A stretch of DNA of 64,000 nt from the NCBI RefSeq assembly GCF_006912135.1, contig NZ_VIRS01000018.1:124001-188000 (forward strand), written 5' to 3'. Both the position numbers and the translations under genes were made by a program. This DNA is from Cryptosporangium phraense (GTDB lineage Bacteria; Actinomycetota; Actinomycetes; Mycobacteriales; Cryptosporangiaceae). Position 1 is the stretch's first letter; each line of letters opens with the position of its first letter. The notes under the pieces are model-generated. The model saw only the letters and a list, made by a program, of their open reading frames with translations. It had not been told where the DNA came from and ran no database searches. Of the stretch, positions 1-8,257 are shown one piece after another.

Positions 1-161
1 CCGTCCTTTGCCAGACTCTTCTACCGGGGTCGCTCAATCGAATTGGATCGCGCTGAACGCGTTGGCAGCAACTGGAGGATTACGCCATCGATCCGGCGCT
101 CCGGGAACTCTGCGGGCTGCGTGCGTCTGCTGTTGGCGGGGCCGGGAATGGGTGGGGTGTT

Positions 162-383
162 GTGGCGGTCGGGCTGGTTGAGCGGTTGGCGGAGGTTCGG
201 CTGCGCCCGCCGGAGTTCGTTCCGATGATGCGGGAGCGGTACGAGAGGGCGGTGGCTGCGCTGGCGTCGTTGATCCGGGCGTACTACGCGACGGATTCTC
301 CGGTGGCTGGGGGCGCGCTCCGGCCGGAGCAAATCGCCGCGCGCTACGTCTGTCGGCGGGGGCCGAAACCAGAGTTGTCGTGA
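162..383 (+). CDS. small hypothetical protein
   Basis: A 73-residue frame from a GTG. It is Arg/Glu-rich and ends in RRGPKPELS. It has no domain I recognise and no clear ribosome binding site. The flanking DNA (1-161 and 384-455) shows no other credible gene. It may be the tail of a longer gene damaged upstream, or not coding at all. Low confidence. Confidence 0.2.
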   Translation: MAVGLVERLAEVRLRPPEFVPMMRERYERAVAALASLIRAYYATDSPVAGGALRPEQIAARYVCRRGPKPELS

Positions 384-455
384 ACTGAGCAAACTGGGTG
401 CGGTGCCGGCGAGGGTGAGAACTTCGGCGTTGCGAAAGAGCCGGTCGGTCATCGA

Positions 456-482
456 GGCGGCGGTGACGAAGTCACCGCCGCC
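456..482 (-). terminator. hairpin downstream of epoxide hydrolase
   Basis: A perfect 12-bp GC-rich stem (GGCGGCGGTGAC paired with GTCACCGCCGCC) closes on a 3-nt loop. It lies 7 bases past the stop of the minus-strand epoxide hydrolase gene. There is no U-tract, as is common for terminators of high-GC actinomycetes. Confidence 0.6.
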
Positions 483-488
483 GTTGAG

Positions 489-1652
489 CTACTTCTTCGG
501 CCGTAGCGCTCGGAGTCCGGCGCGGACGTCGTCGATGAGTGTCCTGGGCTGCTCGAGTGCCGCGAAGTGCCCGCCACGGTCGGCCTCGTTGCAGTAGACG
601 AGGTTCGGGTAGGCACGCTCGACCCATCCCCGTGTGGGTCGTGGGAGGTCGCGTGGGAAAAGGGTGACGGCGACGGGTAGCTCGACCGCAGGTCCGGTGG
701 CTCCCACCGTGCGATTCTCCCAGTAGACCCGTCCGGATGAGGCCGCCGTGTTGGTGAACCACGCGAGGCTGATCTGGTCGAGCATGTCGTTGGTGCTGAT
801 CGCGTCTTCGGCGCGGCCGTGGTTGTCGGTCTTGGACTGGTACTTCTCGTAGATCCAGGCGGCCTGACCGGCGGGCGAATCGGCGAGAGCGATGCCGACG
901 GTTTCGGGCTTCGTCGCTTGGATGTGATTGGAACCGCCGAGCTCGCCCGCGTAGCGGGCCAGGCCCTGAAGGGCGGCCTGCTCCTCGGGAGTCGGGTTCT
1001 CCGGCGGTCGGGCGGGGAACGCGTAGGCGGAATGGACGTGGATCCCGACCAGTCCGTCCGGTTCCATCGCACCCAGCGTCAAGGTCACCATCCCTCCCCA
1101 GTCGCCACCCTGAGCGGCCCACCGGTCGTAGCCCAGGCGCCGCATGAGCTCGGCCCAGGCCCGAGCGGTGCGTTCGACGGACCAGCCCGTCTCCGAGGGC
1201 TTGCCGGAGAAGCCGAATCCCGGCATCGAAGGAATGACCACGTCGAAGGAGTCGGCGGCGTCGCCACCGAAGGCGACGGGATCGGTCAGCGGGCCGATCA
1301 CCTTCAAGTAGTCGGCGTTCGATCCCGGCCATCCGTGCGTGAGCACCAACGGCAACGCGCCCAGGTTCTGCGATCGGACGTGGATGAAGTGAATGTCCAC
1401 CCCGTCGATCTCCGTCACGAACTGCGGGTACGCGTTGAGCTCGCGTTCGAAGCGTCGCCAGTCGTACTGCTGCGCCCAGTGGTCGATCAGCGCTCGGGCG
1501 CTGTCGAGGCGGACGCCCTGCGACCAGTCGTCCACGGTCTCCGCGTGGGGCCACCGCGTTCGCGCGAGCCGCTGCTTCAAGTCGGCGATCTCCTGGTCCG
1601 AGATCGCTACGCGGAACGGCCGGATCAGTGCGGTGTTCGTCGTCATCATCAA
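489..1652 (-). CDS. epoxide hydrolase, EHN-domain alpha/beta hydrolase
   Basis: 387 residues, the normal length for the epoxide hydrolase family with an N-terminal EHN lid (residues about 10-115). The core carries the oxyanion motif HGWPG at 106-110, the nucleophile Asp184 in QGGDWGG, and a C-terminal His362 in GGHFA. Together these predict hydrolysis of epoxides to diols in the cytoplasm. Three consecutive ATG codons begin the frame, and a GGAG lies just upstream, so the exact start may be 3 or 6 bases later. It ends against a strong hairpin. The next gene upstream (DUF998) is on the same strand about 70 bp away, so the two could be cotranscribed. The substrate cannot be told. Confidence 0.92.
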   Translation of the reverse strand: MMMTTNTALIRPFRVAISDQEIADLKQRLARTRWPHAETVDDWSQGVRLDSARALIDHWAQQYDWRRFERELNAYPQFVTEIDGVDIHFIHVRSQNLGALPLVLTHGWPGSNADYLKVIGPLTDPVAFGGDAADSFDVVIPSMPGFGFSGKPSETGWSVERTARAWAELMRRLGYDRWAAQGGDWGGMVTLTLGAMEPDGLVGIHVHSAYAFPARPPENPTPEEQAALQGLARYAGELGGSNHIQATKPETVGIALADSPAGQAAWIYEKYQSKTDNHGRAEDAISTNDMLDQISLAWFTNTAASSGRVYWENRTVGATGPAVELPVAVTLFPRDLPRPTRGWVERAYPNLVYCNEADRGGHFAALEQPRTLIDDVRAGLRALRPKK

Positions 1653-1724
1653 CTCCGTGCTGACGCATCCGGTGCACCGGTGCGTGATGGTCCGCCTGCC
1701 TGCCCAGGCGGCTGACGAGGTAGG

Positions 1725-2435
1725 TCAGGCCGCAGTGGGATTTGTGCGGAAGGCAGTCGCGTCGGTGTTCACGTCAGGGCTCGGGTGGCTGGGGCGGAGG
1801 AGCTGGACGGCGAGGCCGACCGGCCAGAGGACGGAGATGTACACCGAGACGCGCTCGATCAGCCCGGCGGGCAGGTCACTGCCCATCGATGAGAACAGCA
1901 CCACGACCGCGATGAGCGCGATGACTCCCAGCGCGATGCTCGCGCGGCCCAGCGACCGGGTCGTGGCGTCCTTCCGCCACACGACTCCCAAGACGATCGC
2001 CAGTGTGTTGGCGCCGAGGATTGCCAGGGTCGCACCGAGGAAGTGCAGCGCGAGCGTTCCGTCCTCCGCGGCCTGCGCAGAGCCATGGAAACACGCAAGG
2101 AGCACGTAGCCGATGGTCGTCCCGACGGTAAGGACGACGCCGGTGCGACGAAGCCGTCCGCGCAGGCGGCTGACCACGATCAGCATTCCGAGGGCGAAGA
2201 GCAGCCCTTGAACTAGGAAGCCGGCGTTCATGACGACGTATAACGGCGAGTCGATCTCCCGTCCTTGGAACACCCCGGTTGTGCTGGAGCCGAGATCACT
2301 GACCCAGTTGTGAAGGTAGCTGTAGCTCGGATTAGTCCACGCCGCTGCACTGACTGTCTCGGCGGCGAGATACAACGCCGGCCCGACCATCAGGGCTGCG
2401 GCCGCGACGCGGGAGGAGCGGGGCCGATCGGTCAT
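1725..2435 (-). CDS. DUF998-family integral membrane protein
   Basis: 236 residues with about six hydrophobic segments (near residues 10-30, 64-86, 98-116, 128-152, 165-185 and 195-213), as in the DUF998 family. An Asn/Trp/Asp-containing first loop (HNWVSDLGS) follows the first helix. The family has no firm function. Upstream, between this gene and the TetR gene on the same strand, lie two dyad operators, so this gene is the probable target of that regulator. It may be cotranscribed with the epoxide hydrolase gene downstream. Function inferred only as a membrane protein. Confidence 0.85.
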   Translation of the reverse strand: MTDRPRSSRVAAAALMVGPALYLAAETVSAAAWTNPSYSYLHNWVSDLGSSTTGVFQGREIDSPLYVVMNAGFLVQGLLFALGMLIVVSRLRGRLRRTGVVLTVGTTIGYVLLACFHGSAQAAEDGTLALHFLGATLAILGANTLAIVLGVVWRKDATTRSLGRASIALGVIALIAVVVLFSSMGSDLPAGLIERVSVYISVLWPVGLAVQLLRPSHPSPDVNTDATAFRTNPTAA

Positions 2436-2493
2436 CGAAGATCCTGTCTACAGCTGCTCGCGTCGGCGACCGCGGTGCACCGGTGGACCGCTG

Positions 2494-2536
2494 CTTTACA
2501 CCCGTAAAGTAGCAGCGCCACTTTACAGCTGTAAAG
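2494..2536. promoter_or_regulatory. two tandem TetR-type operators
   Basis: Two perfect 16-bp dyads share the arms CTTTAC and GTAAAG: positions 2494-2509 (centre ACCC) and 2521-2536 (centre AGCT), 27 bp apart start to start. They lie between the stop of the TetR gene and the start of the DUF998 gene, 58 bp upstream of the latter's ATG. This placement suits repression of the DUF998 promoter by the TetR protein. The link is inferred. Confidence 0.7.
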
Positions 2537-2567
2537 CAGCGCTCGGCAGGCGTTGGAAGCGAGCGGG

Positions 2568-3260
2568 TCAGTCCCCGGTTACGTGCGCCAGAGCGCTGAT
2601 GAGGCGGCGAGCGATGTCGCCCGGCCAGGGGAACGCCGCGGCGGCCACGCGTTGGTGGGCCAGGCCGTGCAGGCCCAGCCATAGAGCCACCGCGTCGGCG
2701 AAGGCGTCGGTGCTCGTCGACACCCCGGCGTCGATGCAACCCTGGAGGGCGGCAACGATGACCCCGAGCGCCTCCTGTCCGAGCGCCTCGACCTCACGCC
2801 GCGTAACCGCGGAGGACTCGAGGGCTGTGGTCGCCGTCCACAAGCCACCGAACATGATCCGGTAGCGCTGCGGGCGTCGGACGGCGAAGTCGAGGTAAGC
2901 GTCGCAGACCGCATGCAGCCGGGCCACGGTCATCTGCGGATCGTCCTGGTCCACCTGCCTCGCTGCCGCACCCGCCTCGTCGGGAAAGCGATCGGCGCTG
3001 TCGCGCAGCGCCTGCTCCAGCTCGGCAAAAGCTTCTTGTACGACGACTAGGAAGATGGACTGGACGTTGGCGTAATGGCCGTAGATGGCCGGCGCTGACA
3101 CTCCGGCGCGACGGGCGATGGAACGCAGCGACACCGAGGCGTGATCTCCGGTCTCATCCAGCAGCTCAGCGGCCGCAGCCACGATCCTGCCTCCGAGATC
3201 CCCGCTACGGACCCCGGCCCGATGCCTGCTCGCACCGGGATCGGGCTCAGCGGTTCCCAT
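2568..3260 (-). CDS. TetR/AcrR regulator with WHG C-terminal domain
   Basis: 230 residues from the chosen ATG at 3260, which has a well-spaced GGAGGA upstream; an in-frame ATG at 3332 lacks one. The N-terminal helix-turn-helix (about residues 25-70) includes the SLRSIARRAGVSAPAIYGHY recognition region. The C-terminal half fits the WHG ligand-binding domain, with AVALWLGLHGLAH near the end. It probably represses its neighbour, the DUF998 membrane gene, through the twin dyads at 2494-2536. The inducer is unknown. Confidence 0.9.
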   Translation of the reverse strand: MGTAEPDPGASRHRAGVRSGDLGGRIVAAAAELLDETGDHASVSLRSIARRAGVSAPAIYGHYANVQSIFLVVVQEAFAELEQALRDSADRFPDEAGAAARQVDQDDPQMTVARLHAVCDAYLDFAVRRPQRYRIMFGGLWTATTALESSAVTRREVEALGQEALGVIVAALQGCIDAGVSTSTDAFADAVALWLGLHGLAHQRVAAAAFPWPGDIARRLISALAHVTGD

Positions 3261-3589
3261 CGCAGATTCCTCCTGCGTGGTGGTCGCTGGAACTCTCGCC
3301 ACCGGTTTCACCCGTCGCACCATCGTTGCCACGATATTCCAGGAATCGGATCCGGCTCGAGTGAGCGGACGCGGGGTGCGCGGCGACCTGTGCGGGAAGC
3401 ATTGGCCGACAAGCTTGATTCCGCTCGGTGGCTATCTGGTCGGCCGTCGCTGCGCGGCTTGGGTGACCGCTTCGATCGGCCCGGCCTCGGCCGGGGCCGG
3501 CCGCGTCATCGTTCGCCGGCCGGCCGGCAGCTACCGGCCGTCCCAGTCTGCCGGGGCTTACTGACCGCGAACGCCAACCCCAGGACCCC
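3261..3589. other. intergenic, no gene seen
   Basis: About 330 bp upstream of the TetR gene. Open frames exist on both strands, but none has a recognisable domain or a convincing start. The promoter of the TetR gene should lie at its left side. The right side fades into the decayed oxidoreductase gene. Confidence 0.5.
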
Positions 3590-4070
3590 GAGCGCTCGGA
3601 TGCGCTCGCCGTGGTGATCACGTGGGCGCCGAGGCCGCGGGCCAGTTGCACGGCGAGATGGCCGACGCCGCCGCCACCTCCCTGGATCAGGATCCGCTGA
3701 CCCGCCTCGAGCTCGGCGACGTCGACCAGCAGCTGCCAGGCGGTGAGTGCGGCGAGCGGCAGCGCGGCCGCGTGGGTGTCGTCGATCGAGTCGGGTGTCC
3801 GTACGAGATCGGCGGCCGGGGCGACTGCCTACTGCGAGTAGGCGCCGACCGGCCCGGGAACGCCGCCATGCCGAAGACCCGGTCGCCCGGCCGGAACGCC
3901 ACCTCGGGTCCGGCCGCCACCACCGTGCCGGCCAGGTCCCAGTCCACCGTGAACGGGAAGGTGCTCAGGTCGACCCCCTCGCCGCGCGGGGTCTTGGCGT
4001 CGACCGGATTCACCCCGGCCGCCCCGATCCGGACCAACACCTCATCCGGTCGGAACGCACACGGACGGTC
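3590..4070 (-). pseudogene. decayed NADPH:quinone oxidoreductase (MDR family)
   Basis: Read on the minus strand, homology to zinc-less medium-chain oxidoreductases starts abruptly at RPDEVLVRIG and runs through AAGVNPVDAK and the GDRVFG motif to FPG. There the frame shifts (near 3850-3858). The second frame holds a TAG at 3829-3831 where the family has Tyr or similar, and then continues through LTAWQLLVD and the nucleotide-binding GGGGGVGHLAVQLA. It is lost after SASER. The first ~15 residues and the C-terminal third are missing, so at least four lesions are visible. The truncated 5' end abuts an HxlR gene fragment pointing away. Confidence 0.8.
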
Positions 4071-4312
4071 CCGTCCGGTTCGGGTCGTTGCGGCGCCGGC
4101 CCGAGGGGATCAGCTCGAAGGTGCTGGCCGACAAGCTGCGTCAGCTCGAGAGTGAAGGCTTGGTCGAGCGGGTGATCGTCGAGCGTCCCCTCGCGGTCAC
4201 GTACGGGTTGACCGAGGTGGGCCGGACTCTGCTGGGGTCGCTCACCGCCCTGCGCGTCTGGGCCGAGGCCCACTGCGACGCCGAGGTTCCGACGCCATCA
4301 CCGGCGGCTTAG
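4064..4312 (+). pseudogene. 5'-truncated HxlR-family regulator
   Basis: About 80 residues matching the C-terminal part of HxlR winged-helix regulators: RFGSLRRRPEGISS, KVLADKLRQLESEGLVER and the wing VTYGLTEVGRTLL. The first ~40-45 residues, including the conserved N-terminal Cys region, are absent. The fragment is joined directly to the 5'-truncated oxidoreductase fragment. HxlR genes are often divergent from oxidoreductase genes, so one deletion probably removed the shared promoter and both N-termini. Confidence 0.75.
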
Positions 4313-4759
4313 CCGCCACTTCACTATTTCGACGTCGCTGAGCGCGCTAGCCGTCGTTGTTGTCGCCGTGCGGGGGCTCGGCGGAATCGAAGGATCGATT
4401 CGGATACGGCGACCAGGCCAACTCGCGCGCCCCGAACGTGGCCGACGCGACCCGCGTCTCGTCACCCGCGATCCCGATCGCCCGGATCGGCACGATCGCC
4501 CGACCCCGCGGACCTTCCGTCTCCTCGTTCGGCGGCGCGACCGGCACGGCGTCAGGCTCCGGCCCCGCGTCCGGCCGCCGGACTCCGCGGACGAACCGCA
4601 AGCGTGAAGTCGATGCATCAGAGCGATCCCTGCGAGTTCGTCTCACCTGAGGTATTCGGAGCCGACCGCCTCGCGGATTGGTCCGTCGTTACCGCAACAG
4701 ATCGCCGTCAATCAGCGTTCGAGCGGTGTGAGAGAACAACACAGCGGCCGGGGGCGCGA
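4313..4759. other. no confident gene
   Basis: About 450 bp without a convincing gene. A minus-strand frame at 4347-4646 (99 residues, ending EPPHGDNNDG) has some coding-like character but no family I know. Overlapping frames on the plus strand are equally open. It may hold the tail of another broken gene. Confidence 0.4.
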
Positions 4760-5130
4760 ATGACCTTCGACGACTTCGTCGCCGATCGGCTCGATCCGTT
4801 ACTGCGGTACGCCACCGTGCTCTGCTACGACCCGCACCTGGCCAGGGACATCGTCCAGGAGGTCCTGCTGCGGGCTCAGCAACGTTGGCCCCACATTTCG
4901 ACGCTCGACAGCCCGTCCGCTTACGTCAAACGCATGGTCACGAACGAGTTCCTGTCGTGGCGTCGCCGGAAGGCGACCGGGGAGCTGACGACCTCGACGG
5001 CCGTCCTGAACGACCTCGGGACACCGACGGCGGACGCGGCGGACCAGCACGCGGAGCGGGCCGCGATGCTGGCCCAGCTCGCGCAGCTGCCGCGGCGGCA
5101 GCGCGTGGTGCTGGTGCTGCGACGCGCTGA
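4760..5130 (+). pseudogene. 3'-truncated SigE-family ECF sigma factor
   Basis: From the ATG at 4760, the protein shows sigma region 2 (FDDFVADRLDPLLRYATVL, then DIVQEVLLRAQQRW and SAYVKRMVTNEFLSWRRR) and the linker up to LPRRQRVVLVLR, the start of region 4. The rest of region 4, which binds the -35 element, is missing. The frame runs on into unrelated sequence to 5455. The break falls where a different frame, encoding a membrane-anchored protein, begins. One deletion probably fused the two genes out of frame. The remnant should not work as a sigma factor. Confidence 0.8.
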
Positions 5131-5639
5131 GCGCGCACGCGCGGCTGGCCTCCGGAAGCGCGGACATCCTGGCCGCCCTGAACGCCGCTCGGCCGTCGCG
5201 CCGCCGGGGCTGGTTGGTAGGTGTCGCGGCCGGCGCGCTCGCCGGGGTGATCACGGTCGGGTTCGCCGTGTCCGGGACGTCGCCTGCCTACGCGGTGACC
5301 GAGAACGCGGACGGCACCGTGACGGTCTCGATCGAGGACGTCAAGGCGATCGGTCCGGCGAACGCGACGCTGAGCAAGCTCGGGATCCGGGTGAAGGCCG
5401 TGCCGCAGACGAGCGATTGCGGCAGTCTCGACGACCTCGAGCTGTACCGGGGTAGCGACTGGGACCTGCCGACCACGTCGGGTGGGGCGGTGACGCTCGG
5501 CCGCAGGGTCCCGGCCGGCTACACGGTCCTGCTGTCGGTGTCCGACGCCCCGGGCCGCGGGCTGGGCTTCACCGCGCCGGTCAAGAACCCCGCGCCGTCG
5601 TGCGTTCTCGACCCGGCCGCCGATCCGAACCAGAGGTGA
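5121..5639 (+). pseudogene. 5'-truncated membrane-anchored protein downstream of sigma factor
   Basis: Open from about 5121 with no proper start codon (first GTG at 5214). The sequence begins DALSAHARLASGSADILAAL, then a basic RPSRRRGW, a membrane helix (GVAAGALAGVITVGFAVSG) and an extracytoplasmic part with TVTVSIEDVKAIGP. This is the usual layout of membrane proteins encoded right after SigE-type sigma genes. The N-terminus was lost with the sigma factor's C-terminus in the same deletion. It may still be expressed from GTG 5214 as a short membrane protein. No specific function is known. Confidence 0.6.
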
Positions 5640-5713
5640 TCCCCGCGGCGGCCGGGTCGCCCCTGACCCGGCCGCCGCGACCGACGGCCATCCGTGCTTG
5701 GCATGATCGGGCC

Positions 5714-6201
5714 ATGTCCGATTCCAGCTCACCTGCAGGGCCTCCGTCGACGAGGGATCGGATCGTCGCCGCCGCGATGAGATTGCTCGCGGAGGGTGGC
5801 AGCGAGCGGGTGTCGACCCGGGCGGTGTGTGAGGCGGCGGGTGTCCAGCCGCCGACGATCTATCGACTGTTCGACAGCATGGACGGGTTGCTCGACGCGG
5901 TGGCGCGTGAGGGCTCCTCAGCGTCGACGAGCAGTTCGCCGCGTTCACCGTCACCGCGGCCGGCATCGGCACGACGTTCACGTTGCTGACGGTCCCCGAG
6001 GAGGATCGTCCGCTCGCCGAGTCGGTGCGGATGCGGGAGATCGTCATCCGCTCGATCGTGTCGGACCATCCGCAGGCGCCCGCCACCGGCATCGTCGGAA
6101 CGGCCGCCGCGCCGAACGCGCTGCTCGACTGGACCACCGAGCTGCACCCGGCCGAACGACACCTGATGCACCACTGGCTCGACGCACCTGGTCCCGGGTG
6201 A
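5714..6201 (+). pseudogene. frameshifted TetR-family regulator
   Basis: The N-terminal helix-turn-helix is intact from ATG 5714 (TRDRIVAAAMRLLAEGGSER, then VSTRAVCEAAGVQPPTIYRL and DGLLDAVAREG). After about 5912 the frame shifts. The next frame gives SVDEQFAAFTVTAAGIGTTF and PLAESVRMREIVIRSI, typical of the ligand domain. Compared with the family, roughly 40 residues between the two parts are also missing. The 3' end runs head-on into the truncated 3' end of an AraC-type gene near 6190. Confidence 0.75.
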
Positions 6202-6619
6202 CGCCCAGGTCGCCGAAGTCGACGTTGAAGGCGTAGGTCGTGCCTTCGCCGGCCTGCACGAACTCGTACGACGAGGCGTGGTCGACCAGGATCATGTCCC
6301 AGCCGTCGGAGTCTCTGACCTCCTCGCCGCCGGGATGACGCCAGAGCCAGCGCCCGGGGCTGATGACCGTGATCGCGATCCGGTGGTCGTCGGACGCGCT
6401 GACCTGCCGTCGTCCTCGCCAGATCTTGTAGGCGTTGCTGGACCACCGCAGGAACTCGGTGTCGTCACCGGTCGGCCAGACGTCGACCTGGGCGCTGAAC
6501 TCGGCCGGATCGACCTCCGGGCGCAGGATGGCGGGAAGGCGAGCCTGCCGGACGGCCGCGTCGACGGCGTCGAGGCGATCGGACGGCGCGAGCCGGGCAG
6601 TGTCCAGCACACGACTCAT
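6185..6619 (-). pseudogene. AraC-family regulator lacking its DNA-binding domain
   Basis: Starts at ATG 6619 and encodes about 145 residues of an AraC-type N-terminal ligand-binding domain (LRWSSNAYKIWRG, VISPGRWLWRHPGG, MILVDHASSYEF, TTYAFNVDFGDLGVTRDQV). The sequence then becomes antisense of the TetR remnant, so both AraC helix-turn-helix motifs are lost. A product, if made, could not bind DNA. With the TetR remnant it marks a tail-to-tail deletion junction near 6190. Confidence 0.7.
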
Positions 6620-6718
6620 GAAGCGCGATTTTACGTGACCGGATGCGTGTGGCCGGGGTCACATCTCACGTTTTCGGGTCGGCCGGAGTCTTCAGGGCAT
6701 CGGGAGAAAGGGAGACCC

Positions 6719-7225
6719 ATGAACACCCGGCACGCACTGGTGGACGGCCCGCTCGGACGGATCACGCTCGTCGCGAGCGACGACGCGGTCACCGGCCTCT
6801 ACTTCGCGCACCACGTCCGTCGGCCGGCTCGGGAGGCCTTCGGCCCCCTCGCGAACGACCCGCTGCTCGACTCCGCCTCGGCGCAGCTCGCCGAGTATCT
6901 GGACGGCACGCGCCGCGCGTTCGACCTTCCGCTCAATGCCATTGGCGACGCTTTCCAGCACGCGGTGTGGAGCATCGTCGCGGAGATTCCGTTCGGCGAG
7001 ACCACGACCTATGGTGCGATCGCGGAACGGCTCGGCGACAGGGCGCTCGCCTATCGTGTCGGGCAGGCGGTGGGCGCGAACCCGCTGTGCATCGTCGTCC
7101 CGTGCCACCGGGTCGTCGGCGCGAACGGAAAGCTCACCGGCTACGCCGGCGGGTTGGAACGGAAGCGGGCGCTGTTGGAACTGGAGGAGTCCGCGCAGGT
7201 GGGCGCCGGACGCCTGTTCTGGTGA
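6719..7225 (+). CDS. methylated-DNA--protein-cysteine methyltransferase (first copy)
   Basis: 168 residues, Ogt/MGMT type. The methyl-acceptor Cys129 lies in the IVVPCHRV motif. The recognition helix region (PFGETTTYGAIAERLG) and GYAGGLERKRALLELE are present. It removes alkyl groups from O6-alkylguanine in DNA by irreversible self-alkylation. The ATG is preceded by GAAAGGGAG. The stop overlaps the GTG of the sigma gene, the start of a chain of overlapping genes to 9235 that all look devoted to alkylation repair. No Ada-type regulatory domain is fused to it. Confidence 0.93.
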   Translation: MNTRHALVDGPLGRITLVASDDAVTGLYFAHHVRRPAREAFGPLANDPLLDSASAQLAEYLDGTRRAFDLPLNAIGDAFQHAVWSIVAEIPFGETTTYGAIAERLGDRALAYRVGQAVGANPLCIVVPCHRVVGANGKLTGYAGGLERKRALLELEESAQVGAGRLFW

Positions 7226-7692
7226 AGCAACCGTTCGAGGTCGCGGTCGAGCAGCACGGCGTCACCGTGCTGCGGGTCTGTCGTGCGCTCCTCGGCGTGC
7301 AGGACGCGGACGACGCCTGGTCGGAGACGTTCCTCGCGGCGATGCGGGCCTACCCCGAGTTGCCGGAGACCGCGAACGTCGAAGCCTGGCTCGTGACGAT
7401 CGCCCGCCGGAAGGCGCTCGACCTCCTCCGCGCGGCGAAGCGGGTGCCGCTGCCGGTGCAGGACCTCCCGGAGGCTTCGACGGCTCTGGGAGTCCCGGGC
7501 GCCGACGACGCCGACCTGTGGAAGCTCGTCGGCCGCCTCCCGGCCAAGCAGCGACAGACGATCACCTTCCGCTACCTCGCCGGGATGTCGTACGCGGAGA
7601 TCGCGACGATTCTCGGCGGCACGGCCGGGGCCGCACGCCGAGCCTCGGCCGACGGCCTCGAGAACCTCCGAAAGGAGCTGGCTCATGAGTGA
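7222..7692 (+). CDS. ECF-type RNA polymerase sigma factor in alkylation-repair operon
   Basis: 156 residues from GTG 7222, which overlaps the previous stop (GTGA). Region 2 covers VEQHGVTVLRVCRALLGVQD, ADDAWSETFLAAMRAYPEL and VEAWLVTIARRKALDLLRA. Region 4 covers LPAKQRQTITFRYLAGMSYA and EIATILGGTAGAARRASADG. The 3' end overlaps the next alkyltransferase start (ATGAGTGA). I see no anti-sigma gene beside it. Being translated between two alkyltransferases suggests it directs transcription of this operon or of a wider alkylation response; this is inferred. Confidence 0.88.
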   Translation: MKQPFEVAVEQHGVTVLRVCRALLGVQDADDAWSETFLAAMRAYPELPETANVEAWLVTIARRKALDLLRAAKRVPLPVQDLPEASTALGVPGADDADLWKLVGRLPAKQRQTITFRYLAGMSYAEIATILGGTAGAARRASADGLENLRKELAHE

Positions 7693-8257
7693 CGACGTCG
7701 AGAAATTGAAGATGCTGCACCGTCGATTGGAAATCGAGGCCGAGGCGCAGGGGCTCGTCGACGTCGCCTATACGACCGTGGACAGTCCGGTCGGGGAGTT
7801 GCTGCTCGCGGCAACCCCGAAGGGGTTGGTCCGGATCGCGTACACGGTCGAGGACCACGACCGGGTGCTGGAGTCGCTCGCCGAGAAGCTGAGCCCGCGC
7901 ATCCTGCGGTCACCGAAACGGTTGGACCTCGCGCGCCGAGAGCTGGACGAGTACTTCGGGAACCGGCGGAAGCGGTTCGATCTGCCGCTGGACCTGTCGC
8001 TGTCGCGTGGGTTCCGGCAGCTCGTGCAGCAGCATCTGCCGGACATCGCCTACGGCCAGACCCGCAGTTACCGGGAGATGGCCGAGATGGTCGGCAGCCC
8101 GCGGGCGGTTCGCGCGGTGGGCACCGCCTGCGCGACGAATCCCCTTCCGGTGGTCGTGCCCTGTCACCGCGTGCTCCGAGCCGACGGGTCGCTGGGTGGG
8201 TACATCGGCGGGTTGGCGGCCAAGACCGCGTTGTTGGAATTGGAGTCCGCCGCATGA
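7685..8257 (+). CDS. methylated-DNA--protein-cysteine methyltransferase (second copy)
   Basis: 190 residues with the acceptor Cys160 in VVVPCHRV, the helix region IAYGQTRSYREMAEMVG and GGYIGGLAAKTALLELE. It is longer at the N-terminus than the first copy, with a charged segment EKLKMLHRRLEIEAEA before the DSPVGELLLAAT fold start. The two copies are clearly divergent, so this is an old paralogue pair rather than a fresh duplication. The start overlaps the sigma gene by 8 bases, and the stop overlaps the oxygenase start (ATGA). The sigma factor and this enzyme are probably translated together. Confidence 0.92.
   Translation: MSDDVEKLKMLHRRLEIEAEAQGLVDVAYTTVDSPVGELLLAATPKGLVRIAYTVEDHDRVLESLAEKLSPRILRSPKRLDLARRELDEYFGNRRKRFDLPLDLSLSRGFRQLVQQHLPDIAYGQTRSYREMAEMVGSPRAVRAVGTACATNPLPVVVPCHRVLRADGSLGGYIGGLAAKTALLELESAA

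Noticed and set aside
404-452. Possible IstB (IS21) C-terminal remnant on the minus strand (MTDRLFRNAEVLTLAG).
   Set aside because: The similarity is only about 16 residues and there is no partner gene or terminal repeat, so chance cannot be excluded.
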